Of a stretch of 48,171 bases of DNA, positions 1-8,305 are shown one piece after another. Each line of letters opens with the position of its first letter. The first letter of the stretch is position 1. The stretch comes from JBJXDT01 sp046153505. Lineage in GTDB: Bacteria > Pseudomonadota > Gammaproteobacteria > Burkholderiales > Methylophilaceae. The position numbers and the translations under genes are program-made. The DNA is taken from the NCBI GenBank assembly GCA_046153505.1, contig JBJXDT010000017.1, positions 1 through 48,171 of the forward strand, given 5' to 3'. The notes under the pieces are model-generated. The model saw only the letters and a list, made by a program, of their open reading frames with translations. It had not been told where the DNA came from and made no database searches.

Positions 1-2
1 CC

Positions 3-221
3 TGTTTGCCAAAAATTCCTAAAATTGGCCATGTCGCCATTGGCAACAATTGGTTTAACTGGCTATGCACTGAGCGCAAGCTTGACCCCCTTGCCAAATT
101 TGAAGCGCTTTGTGCGCAATATAAAGCCCCCAAGCTGCGCCCACCCTTTAATATGGAAGCCAGAAAAAAAGCGGGATTTAGCGATGATGAATTGGCGTAC
201 TTAAATGGGGAATTTGTGTAA
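3..221 (+). CDS. DUF455 family protein, C-terminal fragment (cut by window edge)
   Basis: Only the last ~72 codons are present; the reading frame is open to the left edge, so the true start lies outside the window. The visible end includes a PPFNMEARKKAGF-type stretch followed by a short acidic tail, which I recognise as the C-terminus of DUF455 (COG2833), a ferritin-like family distantly related to the tRNA hydroxylase MiaE. The function of the family is poorly defined. The stop lies 6 bp from the convergent stop of the HEPN gene, so no room is left for a conventional terminator. The family call rests on a short fragment. Confidence 0.6.
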   Translation, partial: CLPKIPKIGHVAIGNNWFNWLCTERKLDPLAKFEALCAQYKAPKLRPPFNMEARKKAGFSDDELAYLNGEFV

Positions 222-227
222 AACCAA

Positions 228-650
228 TTATGCTGATGTTACTGGCCCCAACTGTGTCACCAAACCAAACAATTCCTCAGTGACCGCCACAAACTCCTCC
301 AACAACTGTGGCGTGATTTCCAAATGACCTTCATATTCTGCTAAATTACGCTGGTAATGACATTTATCTAACACGCGCCACTTCGCATTGTCCAGGCCAA
401 CCGTATGCGGTAAACATTGAACCGTATATCTATTTTCTGAACGGTATCCATGCCACCGCAAAGCCGCCAAAGCCAAGCTATGCGCCGTAATATAAGTTAA
501 AGAAAACTTGCTATCCTCTGATAACCCGACGCACTTGGCATCTTGTAACTTAGTGCGTGCAGAGCGAACAAATCCATCAAATTCTCGCTGGTCTGGCGGC
601 TCTTGTTTTAGCTGTTTAATTTTGAATAAGTTTTCTAAGGTCATCGTCAC
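228..650 (-). CDS. HEPN-domain protein, partner of the upstream nucleotidyltransferase
   Basis: This 140-residue, mostly helical protein has a central segment (about residues 55-90, AHSLALAALRWHGYRSENRY) that resembles HEPN folds of the SAV_6107 type. A histidine follows the RY within nine residues, but the classical R-x4-6-H RNase motif is not clean. Its start overlaps the end of the nucleotidyltransferase gene by 35 bp, so the two are translationally coupled. HEPN/MNT pairs are established toxin-antitoxin modules in which the MNT partner modifies or silences the HEPN RNase. That role here is inferred from pairing and size. An alternative ATG lies two codons downstream (TMTLENLF start). Confidence 0.6.
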   Translation of the reverse strand: MTMTLENLFKIKQLKQEPPDQREFDGFVRSARTKLQDAKCVGLSEDSKFSLTYITAHSLALAALRWHGYRSENRYTVQCLPHTVGLDNAKWRVLDKCHYQRNLAEYEGHLEITPQLLEEFVAVTEELFGLVTQLGPVTSA

Positions 651-1212
651 TGCCTTTTATCCAAATTTTGTCTTGTTCCACAACACGGTTTAAAAAAGCG
701 TTACTATCTAGTAGTTTTTGTCGTAACTGCACACTTGTATAAATAGAAGGATTTACCTTACGCCCCAAACCATTCTCAGCCACTAGCAATATTTCCATCA
801 CATCCGCATATGCCAAGCCTTCAGAAACCACAAGCACATCCACATCGCTACTCGCGATTGCCTTACCTTTAGCAATAGAACCATATACAAAAGCTAACTG
901 CATCTTAGGCAATAAGGGTGCAAGCGCATCTCGCAACACATCCGCCATGCCAAAGGTCTTTTTTACAATTCCCAACAACTCATGATATATGGGGTTCTCT
1001 GCATTAGCCTGATAATACAATTGATTACCCTCTTGCCTCGCAATCAATACGCCAGCTTCAGCCAATCGCGCAAGTTCGCGCGTAACTGTGCCGCTACCCA
1101 TGCTTGCAAAGCGCACAATTTGATTGGTGTAAAACGCCGCATCTGGCTTGCTATATAACAAGCCCAATACACGCTGCTGCGTTTTAGTAAACAAAGCATT
1201 TGATAAACTCAT
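616..1212 (-). CDS. Winged-helix / MNT-type nucleotidyltransferase (antitoxin-like)
   Basis: The open frame extends to an ATG at 1254, but that codon lies inside a perfect inverted repeat. I prefer the ATG at 1212, which has a purine-rich GGTGGG just upstream and gives a 198-residue protein starting MSLSNALFTK, a usual family N-terminus. Residues ~8-65 form an ArsR/MarR-like winged helix (YTNQIVRFASMGSGTVTREL). Residues ~106-130 carry the polymerase-beta-type motif GSIAKGKAIASSDVDVLV, with G111-S112 and metal-binding D123 and D125. It likely acts as the antitoxin, combining nucleotidyl transfer onto the HEPN partner with operon autoregulation. The function is inferred from family and context. 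Confidence 0.72.
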   Translation of the reverse strand: MSLSNALFTKTQQRVLGLLYSKPDAAFYTNQIVRFASMGSGTVTRELARLAEAGVLIARQEGNQLYYQANAENPIYHELLGIVKKTFGMADVLRDALAPLLPKMQLAFVYGSIAKGKAIASSDVDVLVVSEGLAYADVMEILLVAENGLGRKVNPSIYTSVQLRQKLLDSNAFLNRVVEQDKIWIKGSDDDLRKLIQN

Positions 1213-1228
1213 ACCCACCCAAATCAAA

Positions 1229-1260
1229 CCCAATATGGGAATTAGAATACCCATATTGGG
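1229..1260. promoter_or_regulatory. Perfect 11-bp inverted repeat, probable operator of the HEPN/MNT operon
   Basis: Arms CCCAATATGGG (1229-1239) and CCCATATTGGG (1250-1260) are exact reverse complements separated by 10 bp. The repeat sits 17-48 bp upstream of the preferred nucleotidyltransferase start. On the minus strand a TATTCT hexamer lies in the spacer. The encoded winged helix is the obvious candidate ligand. There is no U-tract, so a terminator is unlikely. Confidence 0.6.
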
Positions 1261-1319
1261 CTAAATACAACTTAAATTCATACACAAATGTTGCAAAAAT
1301 TGAACAAAAGATAAACGAT

Positions 1320-1337
1320 GGACTGTTTTGCGAGTCC
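1320..1337 (-). terminator. Weak hairpin downstream of serB
   Basis: GGACT (1320-1324) pairs with AGTCC (1333-1337) around an 8-nt loop, just past the serB stop in its direction of transcription. The following bases are T-rich but interrupted, so intrinsic termination would be weak. Confidence 0.3.
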
Positions 1338-1345
1338 GTCAGACT

Positions 1346-2200
1346 TTAAAGTACATTAAACTGCGCAGTCAATAAATTCGCCACACCATCCAAGCCGCTA
1401 AAATTCAATGCATACATCGCTTGCGCTTGCACCACAGGTTTGGCATGATAAGCCACACCTGCGCCAGCAGCAGCCATCATTTTTAAGTCATTCGCGCCGT
1501 CGCCAATGGCAATGGTTTGCTCTGGTTTTAAGCCTAACTCATCACGCAATTTAACCAATTCATCGGCTTTACGTTGTGCATCCACAATATCGCCCAGCAC
1601 GTTGCCAGTAAGTTTTCCATCGATAATTTCTAGGTTATTCGCTACCGCGTAATCCAAGCCCAGCAAGGTTTTTACGTGATTCACAAACGGCGTAAAACCA
1701 CCCGAAATCACCATGGTTTTAATATTGTTGGCCTTGCAGGCGGCAATCCATTCTACCGCGCCAGGGTTTAGCTTAAGGCGCTCATCAATCACTTTTTGCA
1801 ACGCGCTATCTGGCAAGCCTTTTAGCAAAGCCACACGCTTGCGCAAACTGGCTGGAAAATCCAACTCGCCGCGCATGGCGGCCTCGGTAATCTCTGCGAC
1901 CTGCGGCTTCAAATTCATCATGTCGGCAATTTCGTCAATGCACTCAATACTAATCAGCGTTGAATCCATATCCATCACCACTAGCCCAAAACGGCTTAAA
2001 CGCTGGGCATCTGGCACCAATGCGCAATCAATCCCCTGCTCTGCGCAGAATTGTTTAATGGCATCTACCGCTTGTGTTTGCACAGGCAAGTAATATGCGT
2101 ACTCGCCAATTTGGTTAAATTGTGTGTTTACACCGAGCAAACTGTGGATGTGCTGCAAGTGTGCAACCTTGACGGCGCGGCCTTGAATGACTAGACGCAT
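1346..2200 (-). CDS. serB: Phosphoserine phosphatase
   Basis: The enzyme hydrolyses O-phosphoserine to serine, the last step of serine synthesis, in the cytoplasm. The 284-residue HAD-superfamily protein has the nucleophile motif MDMDSTLI (D77, D79), the cap segment with CIDEIADMM, the motif-II region VISGGFT (165-170) and motif III GDGANDLKM (233-241). Residues 1-70 form the short ACT-like N-terminal extension of proteobacterial SerB. The length is normal and the ATG start is well placed. It is a single gene transcribed leftward after the isochorismatase-like gene; the 38-bp gap between them would allow cotranscription. Confidence 0.93.
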   Translation of the reverse strand: MRLVIQGRAVKVAHLQHIHSLLGVNTQFNQIGEYAYYLPVQTQAVDAIKQFCAEQGIDCALVPDAQRLSRFGLVVMDMDSTLISIECIDEIADMMNLKPQVAEITEAAMRGELDFPASLRKRVALLKGLPDSALQKVIDERLKLNPGAVEWIAACKANNIKTMVISGGFTPFVNHVKTLLGLDYAVANNLEIIDGKLTGNVLGDIVDAQRKADELVKLRDELGLKPEQTIAIGDGANDLKMMAAAGAGVAYHAKPVVQAQAMYALNFSGLDGVANLLTAQFNVL

Positions 2201-2238
2201 GGGAGTTTTACAAAAATAAAACTCAATTATAGCAGTTG

Positions 2239-2841
2239 CTATGCCTTGAGACTTACAACGTCGTCAACGACAACGGCGAAAAGGTCACGAATTGCTGCCA
2301 AAGCTGCATCGTGCATGGTTTGCGCATCTATTACTTTGCCTTTTGCGCCGACCAAAGTACGTGTGGCGCAAGCACTGGCAACAACCGTAGGCTTAAAGCC
2401 CAAATTAAACGCACCGCGTGCTGTTGAGTTGATACACATATGTGTCATAAAGCCCGCCAATACTACATTCTCAATACCAAGCGCTTTGAGTTGCGCTTCT
2501 AGCGGGGTTGCTATAAACGAATTTGGATAGTTTTTGGTTACTACCGCCTCGCCATTTTTTGGCGCAACTTCTGCAGAAATTTGACCGATTTCTGCGGACA
2601 CATCATACGGAGTTCCCATACCAGCATCATGCTGAATATGAATAATAGGTACTTTTAAATCGCGCGCCATTCCGAGTAGCTTTTGCGCTTCTTTAATCGC
2701 AGCCTCTACATTGGTTAATTGCATCACGCCATGTCGGTATGTATTTTGGCAGTCGACCATGATTAAAGCAGAATCTTTGAGGCCAGCTTGGCTGTAACCC
2801 ATGCCAGTGATATCTCGCAAACTAGGTGAGGCAGTTGTCAT
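2239..2841 (-). CDS. Isochorismatase-family cysteine hydrolase
   Basis: This 200-residue Rossmann-like protein has the family catalytic triad: D30 in LIMVDCQNTY, K103 in VVTKNYPNSF and C136 in FMTHMCINSTAR. The cis-peptide region precedes the cysteine as in nicotinamidases and N-carbamoyl hydrolases. The exact substrate cannot be told from sequence; small amides or carbamoyl compounds are usual for the family. It lies upstream of serB on the same strand and diverges from sucC across a 103-bp gap. Family assignment is firm, substrate open. Confidence 0.82.
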   Translation of the reverse strand: MTTASPSLRDITGMGYSQAGLKDSALIMVDCQNTYRHGVMQLTNVEAAIKEAQKLLGMARDLKVPIIHIQHDAGMGTPYDVSAEIGQISAEVAPKNGEAVVTKNYPNSFIATPLEAQLKALGIENVVLAGFMTHMCINSTARGAFNLGFKPTVVASACATRTLVGAKGKVIDAQTMHDAALAAIRDLFAVVVDDVVSLKA

Positions 2842-2944
2842 GACTTTTTCCTTAAATAGGTTTCTAATCGCTTATTCGCGGTTTTACTGGCATGAAACCC
2901 GCTTTTGCGCGAAAATATCGATTAACTAGAAAAAGCAGTCTAAA

Positions 2945-4105
2945 ATGAATTTACACGAATATCAAGCAAAAGCGCTTTTACAAAAATACAATGTGCCCAC
3001 TCCGCGAGGATTTGTGGCCAGCACGCAAGCAGAAACGATTAGCGCCGTGCAAGAGCTTGGCACAAAAACGAATGTGGTCAAGGCACAAATTCACGCGGGT
3101 GGCCGTGGCAAAGCTGGTGGCGTTAAATTAGTAAAATTAGCATCAGAGGCAGCTAGCGTTGCCACTAACCTGCTTGGCAAATCGCTGGTTACTTACCAAA
3201 ACGCGCCAGATGGTCAATTGGTTAGCCAAGTATTGATTGAAGAAACGTTGCCTATTGTGCGCGAGTTGTATTTGTCGATGCTGGTTGACAGAAGTTTTGA
3301 ACGCATCGTGGTGATTGCCTCATCTGCTGGCGGTATGGATATTGAGGATATTGCCGCTACGCAGCCCGAAAAAATCCTACAAGAAGTATGCGATCCGCTC
3401 AATGGCTTGGTCGACTTTCAGGCACGTAATTTGGGCTTTGCGCTGGCGCTTAAAGATGAGCAAATTGGGGCGTTTACCAAGTTGCTGAAAGCCTTGTATA
3501 AACTCTTTAAAGACAACGATTTGGCTTTACTGGAAATCAATCCACTGATAGTTACTGCAGATGGCAAAATTGTCGCGCTCGATTGCAAAATGAGCGTGGA
3601 TGACAATGCCCTGTATCGCCAAAAGGCGCTGGCCGAACTTCGTGATTGGAGCCAAGAAGATTCAAAAGAAGCGGTGGCGCACCACGCTGGGCTGAATTAT
3701 ATTGCGCTTAGCGGCAATATTGGATGTATGGTAAACGGCGCAGGCCTAGCCATGGCTACCATGGATATTATTAAACTGCATGGCGGCACGCCCGCCAATT
3801 TCTTGGATGTGGGCGGTGGCGCAAATGCAGAAATGGTGACTAAAGCATTCAAGCTTATTTTAGCCGACCCCAATGTGCGCGCTATTTTGGTCAACATCTT
3901 TGGCGGCATTATGCGTTGCGACATTATTGCCGAAGGCATTATTACAGCGGTAAAAGAAATGGGCTTAAGCTTGCCTGTTGTGGTGCGCTTGGAAGGTACA
4001 AACGTTGAACTGGGCAAACAAATGTTGCGCGAAAGTGGCTTAAATATTATCTCGGCTGAAAATTTAACTGATGCCGCAATTCAGGTTGTCAAGGCAGCAG
4101 CATGA
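2945..4105 (+). CDS. sucC: Succinyl-CoA synthetase (ADP-forming) beta subunit
   Basis: The beta subunit forms the ATP-grasp and dimer surface of the enzyme interconverting succinyl-CoA and succinate with substrate-level phosphorylation in the TCA cycle. The 386-residue length is standard. The N-terminus MNLHEYQAKALL, the ATP-grasp glycine loop HAGGRGKAGG (50-59), and the C-terminal NGAGLAMATMDI and VNIFGGIMRCD segments are diagnostic. It overlaps sucD by the ATGA at 4102-4105. The paralogous malate thiokinase (mtkA) of serine-cycle methylotrophs has a similar fold; I favour sucC on the N-terminal signature, but substrate choice is not provable by eye. Confidence 0.88.
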   Translation: MNLHEYQAKALLQKYNVPTPRGFVASTQAETISAVQELGTKTNVVKAQIHAGGRGKAGGVKLVKLASEAASVATNLLGKSLVTYQNAPDGQLVSQVLIEETLPIVRELYLSMLVDRSFERIVVIASSAGGMDIEDIAATQPEKILQEVCDPLNGLVDFQARNLGFALALKDEQIGAFTKLLKALYKLFKDNDLALLEINPLIVTADGKIVALDCKMSVDDNALYRQKALAELRDWSQEDSKEAVAHHAGLNYIALSGNIGCMVNGAGLAMATMDIIKLHGGTPANFLDVGGGANAEMVTKAFKLILADPNVRAILVNIFGGIMRCDIIAEGIITAVKEMGLSLPVVVRLEGTNVELGKQMLRESGLNIISAENLTDAAIQVVKAAA

Positions 4106-4980
4106 GCATTTTAGTCAACAAAAATACCAAAGTCTTATGCCAAGGTTTTACGGGCAAACAAGGCACATTCCATTCCGAACAAGCGCTGGCTTACGGCACT
4201 AAAATGGTCGGCGGCGTGACCCCTGGAAAAGGTGGACAGTTGCACCTTAATTTACCCGTGTTTAACACCATGCGCGAAGCGGTAAAGGAAACGCAAGCTG
4301 ATGCTAGCGTTATCTATGTACCACCACCTTTTGCCGCAGATGGCATTTTAGAAGCTGCTGATGCTGGCATTGCGCTGATTGTGTGCATTACCGAAGGCAT
4401 TCCTGTGCTCGATATGCTTAACGTAAAGGCAGCGCTAAAAGCGAATGGTGCAAAACTTATTGGTCCAAATTGCCCAGGTATTATTACGCCAAATGAGTGC
4501 AAAATCGGCATTATGCCTGGTAGCATTCACCTTCGCGGCAAAGTGGGCGTGGTTTCGCGCTCTGGCACGCTCACTTATGAAGCCGTGCATCAAACTACTG
4601 CGCTCGGACTTGGTCAAACAACCTGCGTAGGCATTGGCGGTGACCCGATTAAAGGTCTCAACTTTATTGAATGCCTGCAATTGTTTGAGGCTGACCCTGA
4701 AACAGAGGCGATTATTATGGTCGGTGAAATTGGTGGTAGCGACGAAGAAGCGGCTGCAGATTTTATTAAACATCACGTCACCAAGCCTGTGGCAGCCTAT
4801 ATAGCTGGCTTAACAGCACCAAAAGGTAAGCGTATGGGGCATGCCGGTGCGATTATTTCCGGCGGCAGCGGTCGCGCGGAAGACAAAATTTTGGCGCTAG
4901 AAGCCGCGGGCTGTGTCGTAGCAAATTCGCCAGCAACGTTAGGTGAAGCTGTGGTCAAAGCCATTCAAAACAAAGGATAA
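4102..4980 (+). CDS. sucD: Succinyl-CoA synthetase alpha subunit
   Basis: The alpha subunit binds CoA and carries the phosphohistidine. The 292-residue protein has the CoA-binding Rossmann start (VLCQGFTGKQGTFH), the GPNCPGIITP loop at 121-130 and the active histidine H247 in KRMGHAGAIISGG. Translation is coupled to sucC through a 4-bp overlap. Its last codons contain the AAAGGA ribosome site for the ankyrin gene downstream, so the three genes look like one transcript. MtkB would be the alternative, as for the beta subunit. Confidence 0.9.
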   Translation: MSILVNKNTKVLCQGFTGKQGTFHSEQALAYGTKMVGGVTPGKGGQLHLNLPVFNTMREAVKETQADASVIYVPPPFAADGILEAADAGIALIVCITEGIPVLDMLNVKAALKANGAKLIGPNCPGIITPNECKIGIMPGSIHLRGKVGVVSRSGTLTYEAVHQTTALGLGQTTCVGIGGDPIKGLNFIECLQLFEADPETEAIIMVGEIGGSDEEAAADFIKHHVTKPVAAYIAGLTAPKGKRMGHAGAIISGGSGRAEDKILALEAAGCVVANSPATLGEAVVKAIQNKG

Positions 4981-4984
4981 ATTT

Positions 4985-5941
4985 TTGAAAAAAGCTGTTT
5001 TAAAAATACACCGTGTTTTAGCTTTAATATTGATTAGTTTTAGCGCAAATAGTTTTGCGCTAAAAGATGTTCCGTACATGCTCACGGCTGCATCCAAGGG
5101 CGACACAAAAATGGTAAGTGCCATGTTGCAAAGTGGCGCAAACCCGAATGTTAAGGATGCAGACGACATTACTGCTTTGATGTATGCAGCACGCAAAAAC
5201 AAATCGGATGTAGTTTCATTGCTGATTAGCAAGGGAGCAGATGTGAATGCCAAAGACAAAATGGGCTGGACACCATTAATGTTTGCGGCAAAAAAGAACT
5301 ATGTCGCCACCATTAAAGTGCTGTTAGAAAAAGGTGCAGACCCAAAGGCGCGTGATGAAAACGGCTGGAGCGCATTTGGTATTGCCTCTACCGCTGGCTA
5401 CAGCGAAGCGGTAATTTTGATGCTTCAAAAGGGTGTGGATGCCAACGCTGTGAGCGACGATGGTAAAACCGCGCTCATGTATGCAGCCAAAAGTGGTGAT
5501 TTGCCTACAGTGACTTCACTTATCACACAAGGCGCACAAACAAATACGCGTGACAGACAAGGCGCGTCCCCGCTGATGTATGCTGCGCGTGAAGGCCATG
5601 GACCAGTGGTGAGCTACCTACTAGAAAAAGGTGCCAAGGTAGATGAGCAAGACCAATCGCGCTGGACGGCATTGACTTGGGCCGTCAAAAAAGGCCAAGT
5701 AGAGACCGCCAAAGAGTTGCTCGCCAAAGGTGCAGATGTTGATCATATGGACTCACAACACACGCCTATTTTGCAATTGGCAGTGGATACCAACTCGGTA
5801 GAAATGGTAAAACTTTTGCTCGCGAACAAACCCGACCTAGATGCACAAGACAAATATGGACTGACAGCCTATGTGTATGCGCTTAAAAAAGGCAATGCTG
5901 AAATCGTAAAACTCATCAAAGACGCAGGTGGTAGCTATTAA
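4985..5941 (+). CDS. Exported ankyrin-repeat protein
   Basis: The frame is open back to 4943, but I choose the TTG at 4985. AAAGGA (4972-4977) sits 7 nt upstream, and the protein then begins with a textbook signal peptide: basic KKAVLKIHR, a hydrophobic LALILISF core, and likely cleavage after ANSFA. The rest (~295 residues) is nine tandem ~33-residue ankyrin repeats, with conserved TALMYAA and GADVN-type turns, running to the C-terminus. Such proteins bind other proteins; the location would be periplasmic. No partner or enzyme domain is present. The gene is 4 bp downstream of sucD, which may be coincidence of transcription rather than function. Confidence 0.82.
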   Translation: MKKAVLKIHRVLALILISFSANSFALKDVPYMLTAASKGDTKMVSAMLQSGANPNVKDADDITALMYAARKNKSDVVSLLISKGADVNAKDKMGWTPLMFAAKKNYVATIKVLLEKGADPKARDENGWSAFGIASTAGYSEAVILMLQKGVDANAVSDDGKTALMYAAKSGDLPTVTSLITQGAQTNTRDRQGASPLMYAAREGHGPVVSYLLEKGAKVDEQDQSRWTALTWAVKKGQVETAKELLAKGADVDHMDSQHTPILQLAVDTNSVEMVKLLLANKPDLDAQDKYGLTAYVYALKKGNAEIVKLIKDAGGSY

Positions 5942-6057
5942 ATCAATTTCTGAATCAATTTTTACTGCGCCACTTTTGCTTAGTCGTGCCAATAGCAAAG
6001 TCTTCGGCACGGTTGCTTGTATCAATTGATTTAGAACAAGGGTTTAGAATTGTATTC

Positions 6058-7659
6058 ATGAAAATCGCTATCGCTCAAATCAACAGCACCGTTGGCGATA
6101 TTTCTGGCAACGCATCTAAAATTTTAGATTACGCTAACCGTGCGCACGCAGCTGGTGCAAGCATCATAGTGACCCCAGAGCTTGCCTTATGCGGTTATCC
6201 ACCTGAAGATTTACTGTTTCGAGATGATTTTAACCATGCCTGTGAGCAAGCATTGGTGCGCCTAGCGACCGCTTTACCTAATATCACGTTACTGATTGGT
6301 CATCCGCATTTGCAAGGTCGAAATCTCTATAACGCAGCTTCTGTAATAGAACACGGCAAAATTATTGCGACTTACCACAAACAAGTGTTGCCAAATTACA
6401 GCGTATTTGACGAAGAGCGATATTTTGAAGCGGGCGACACGCCACTCACCTTTACCCATTGTGGCACAAAATTTGGCGTACTAATTTGTGCCGATGGCTG
6501 GGAAGCCGCGCCGGCATTCAAAGCCAAACAAGCAGGTGCAGAGTTTTTGCTTGCGCTAAATGCCTCGCCTTACCACATGGATAAGCTGGAAACACGCTAT
6601 GAAGTCATTTCAAAACGCGCGAAAGAAAATAGTTTACCCATTATTTACGTTAACTTAGTGGGCGGCCAAGATGAGCTGGTGTTTGATGGTGCTTCATTTG
6701 TGCTCAATAACCTTGGGCAAGTCACGCAGCAACTGTCTGCGTTTGAAGAAGTGTTAGATTTTGTCGAGATTGAAAATCATCGTCCAAATACCCAAAAAAT
6801 TGACAAGTCTGATGCGCTGGAAGCCAATGTTTATGCGGCTCTCAGACTAGGGCTTGCTGATTATGTCAACAAAAATGGTTTTCCTTCAGTGGTTTTAGGT
6901 CTATCTGGCGGTATCGATTCTGCGCTCACACTTGCGCTGGCTGTTGATGCTTTGGGTGCGAACCGCGTCAAAGTCGTGTTAATGTCTTCTGAGTTTACTG
7001 CAAACATGAGCGTGGATGACTCAATTGAAATGGCGAATCTTGTTGGTGTGAAATATAGTCAAATCCCAATTTCACCGCTGTTTGAGCATTTTAAGACCAC
7101 ACTAGCGGACGAATTTGCAGGCAAAGCAGAAGACACCACCGAGGAGAACCTACAAGCGCGTATTCGCGGCATGTTACTGATGGCTCTTAGCAACAAATTT
7201 GGCAGTATTGTGCTCACCACAGGCAACAAAAGTGAGATGGCAGTGGGCTATAGCACACTCTATGGCGACATGGCAGGTGGTTTTTCGCTGCTTAAAGATG
7301 TGCCAAAAACATTGGTCTACAAACTGGCGAACTATCGCAACAGCATTTCCAAAGTGATTCCAGAGCGTATTATCACTCGCCCACCAAGCGCAGAGCTACG
7401 CGCCGGCCAAACCGACCAAGACAGTTTACCGCCTTATGCTATTTTAGATGCCATTATGCAAGCCTACGTGGAAGATGATTTAAGCCGCAACGCAATTATT
7501 CAGCAAGGTTTTAGCGAAAAAGATGTCAATCGCGTTACCAATCTTATCGACAGAAACGAATATAAACGCCGCCAAGCGCCAGTTGGCGTTAGAATTACCG
7601 AACGCGGCTTTGGCAAAGACAGGCGCTACCCCATTACCGCCAAATTGAAGTTTGATTAG
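6058..7659 (+). CDS. nadE: Glutamine-dependent NAD+ synthetase
   Basis: The enzyme amidates nicotinic acid adenine dinucleotide to NAD+, drawing ammonia from glutamine. The frame opens at 5986, but the ATG at 6058 gives the canonical MKIAIAQINSTVGDI start (533 residues). The N-terminal nitrilase domain has the triad E41 (TPELALCGYPPEDLL), K108 (YHKQVLPNY) and C144 (LICADGWE). The C-terminal synthetase domain has the PP-loop SGGIDSAL at 283-290. The two-domain length is usual for the glutaminase-fused form. A good ribosome site is not obvious. It stands alone, 116 bp after the ankyrin gene and 77 bp before glnB. Confidence 0.93.
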   Translation: MKIAIAQINSTVGDISGNASKILDYANRAHAAGASIIVTPELALCGYPPEDLLFRDDFNHACEQALVRLATALPNITLLIGHPHLQGRNLYNAASVIEHGKIIATYHKQVLPNYSVFDEERYFEAGDTPLTFTHCGTKFGVLICADGWEAAPAFKAKQAGAEFLLALNASPYHMDKLETRYEVISKRAKENSLPIIYVNLVGGQDELVFDGASFVLNNLGQVTQQLSAFEEVLDFVEIENHRPNTQKIDKSDALEANVYAALRLGLADYVNKNGFPSVVLGLSGGIDSALTLALAVDALGANRVKVVLMSSEFTANMSVDDSIEMANLVGVKYSQIPISPLFEHFKTTLADEFAGKAEDTTEENLQARIRGMLLMALSNKFGSIVLTTGNKSEMAVGYSTLYGDMAGGFSLLKDVPKTLVYKLANYRNSISKVIPERIITRPPSAELRAGQTDQDSLPPYAILDAIMQAYVEDDLSRNAIIQQGFSEKDVNRVTNLIDRNEYKRRQAPVGVRITERGFGKDRRYPITAKLKFD

Positions 7660-7736
7660 CAAAAATTTAGCGAGTAGAATTTAAGTAACTTTCGACAACC
7701 GCACTAAAAAGATTAACACATATAAAGAGGCCAAGC

Positions 7737-8075
7737 ATGAAAAAAATCGAAGCAGTGATTAAACCATTTAAGTTAGACGAAGTGCGCGAAGCACTCAGCG
7801 AAATTGGTGCAAACGGCCTTACAGTGACTGAGGTAAAAGGCTTTGGCCGTCAAAAAGGCCACACGGAACTCTACCGTGGCGCGGAGTATGTGGTTGATTT
7901 TCTTCCAAAAATTAAAATAGAGCTGGTAGTCACTGATGAAATGGTAGAACCCGCCATGGAAGCGATTATTAAATCTGCACACACCGGAAAAATTGGCGAT
8001 GGCAAGATTTTTGTGAGTGCGGTTGAACAAGTTGTTCGTATTAGGACGGGCGAGACAGGAGAGTCTGCGGTTTAA
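7737..8075 (+). CDS. glnB: Nitrogen regulatory protein P-II
   Basis: This trimeric signal protein senses 2-oxoglutarate, ATP/ADP and nitrogen state and controls glutamine synthetase adenylylation and NtrB. The 112 residues match the family from the MKKIEAVIKPFKLDEV start to the IRTGETGESAV end. The T-loop contains the uridylylation tyrosine Y51 in YRGAEYVVDF, and the B-loop TGKIGDGKIF is intact. A clear AAAGAGG ribosome site lies just upstream. I call glnB rather than glnK because no amtB follows and nadE precedes it, as in other Betaproteobacteria. No sigma-54 promoter was seen in the 77-bp leader. Confidence 0.9.
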   Translation: MKKIEAVIKPFKLDEVREALSEIGANGLTVTEVKGFGRQKGHTELYRGAEYVVDFLPKIKIELVVTDEMVEPAMEAIIKSAHTGKIGDGKIFVSAVEQVVRIRTGETGESAV

Positions 8076-8305
8076 GCAACCTTTGATTAGTTACGCACAT
8101 TTGCGCTGTTTATGAGAATCAATTTATGCAGCACTAAGTCCGCTAATAGCATGATTTTATTCAATAAAATTGACTAATTTTTTATTTATAAAAACATGTT
8201 TTACGCAAAATATTGCGTCAATCATGATGGCTATACTACGTTTGCCACACCCATCAGCAGGCTCTCTTTAATGTCCAGCCCTCCCCCTTCGAAGGCGCTT
8301 CGACT

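Noticed and set aside
1213..1254. N-terminal extension MGILIPILGLIWVG of the nucleotidyltransferase as a membrane leader
   Set aside because: It overlaps the perfect palindrome, lacks a ribosome site, and homologues begin at MSLSNALF; most likely untranslated operator DNA.
2945..4980. Malate thiokinase genes mtkA/mtkB
   Set aside because: The sequence signatures fit sucC/sucD at least as well, and no other serine-cycle gene is present; substrate cannot be decided by eye.
8076..8305. RNA gene or sigma-54 promoter in the glnB-downstream gap
   Set aside because: No tRNA fold and no TGGC-N8-TTGC element; only a short ACGCAA/TTGCGT palindrome near 8200.
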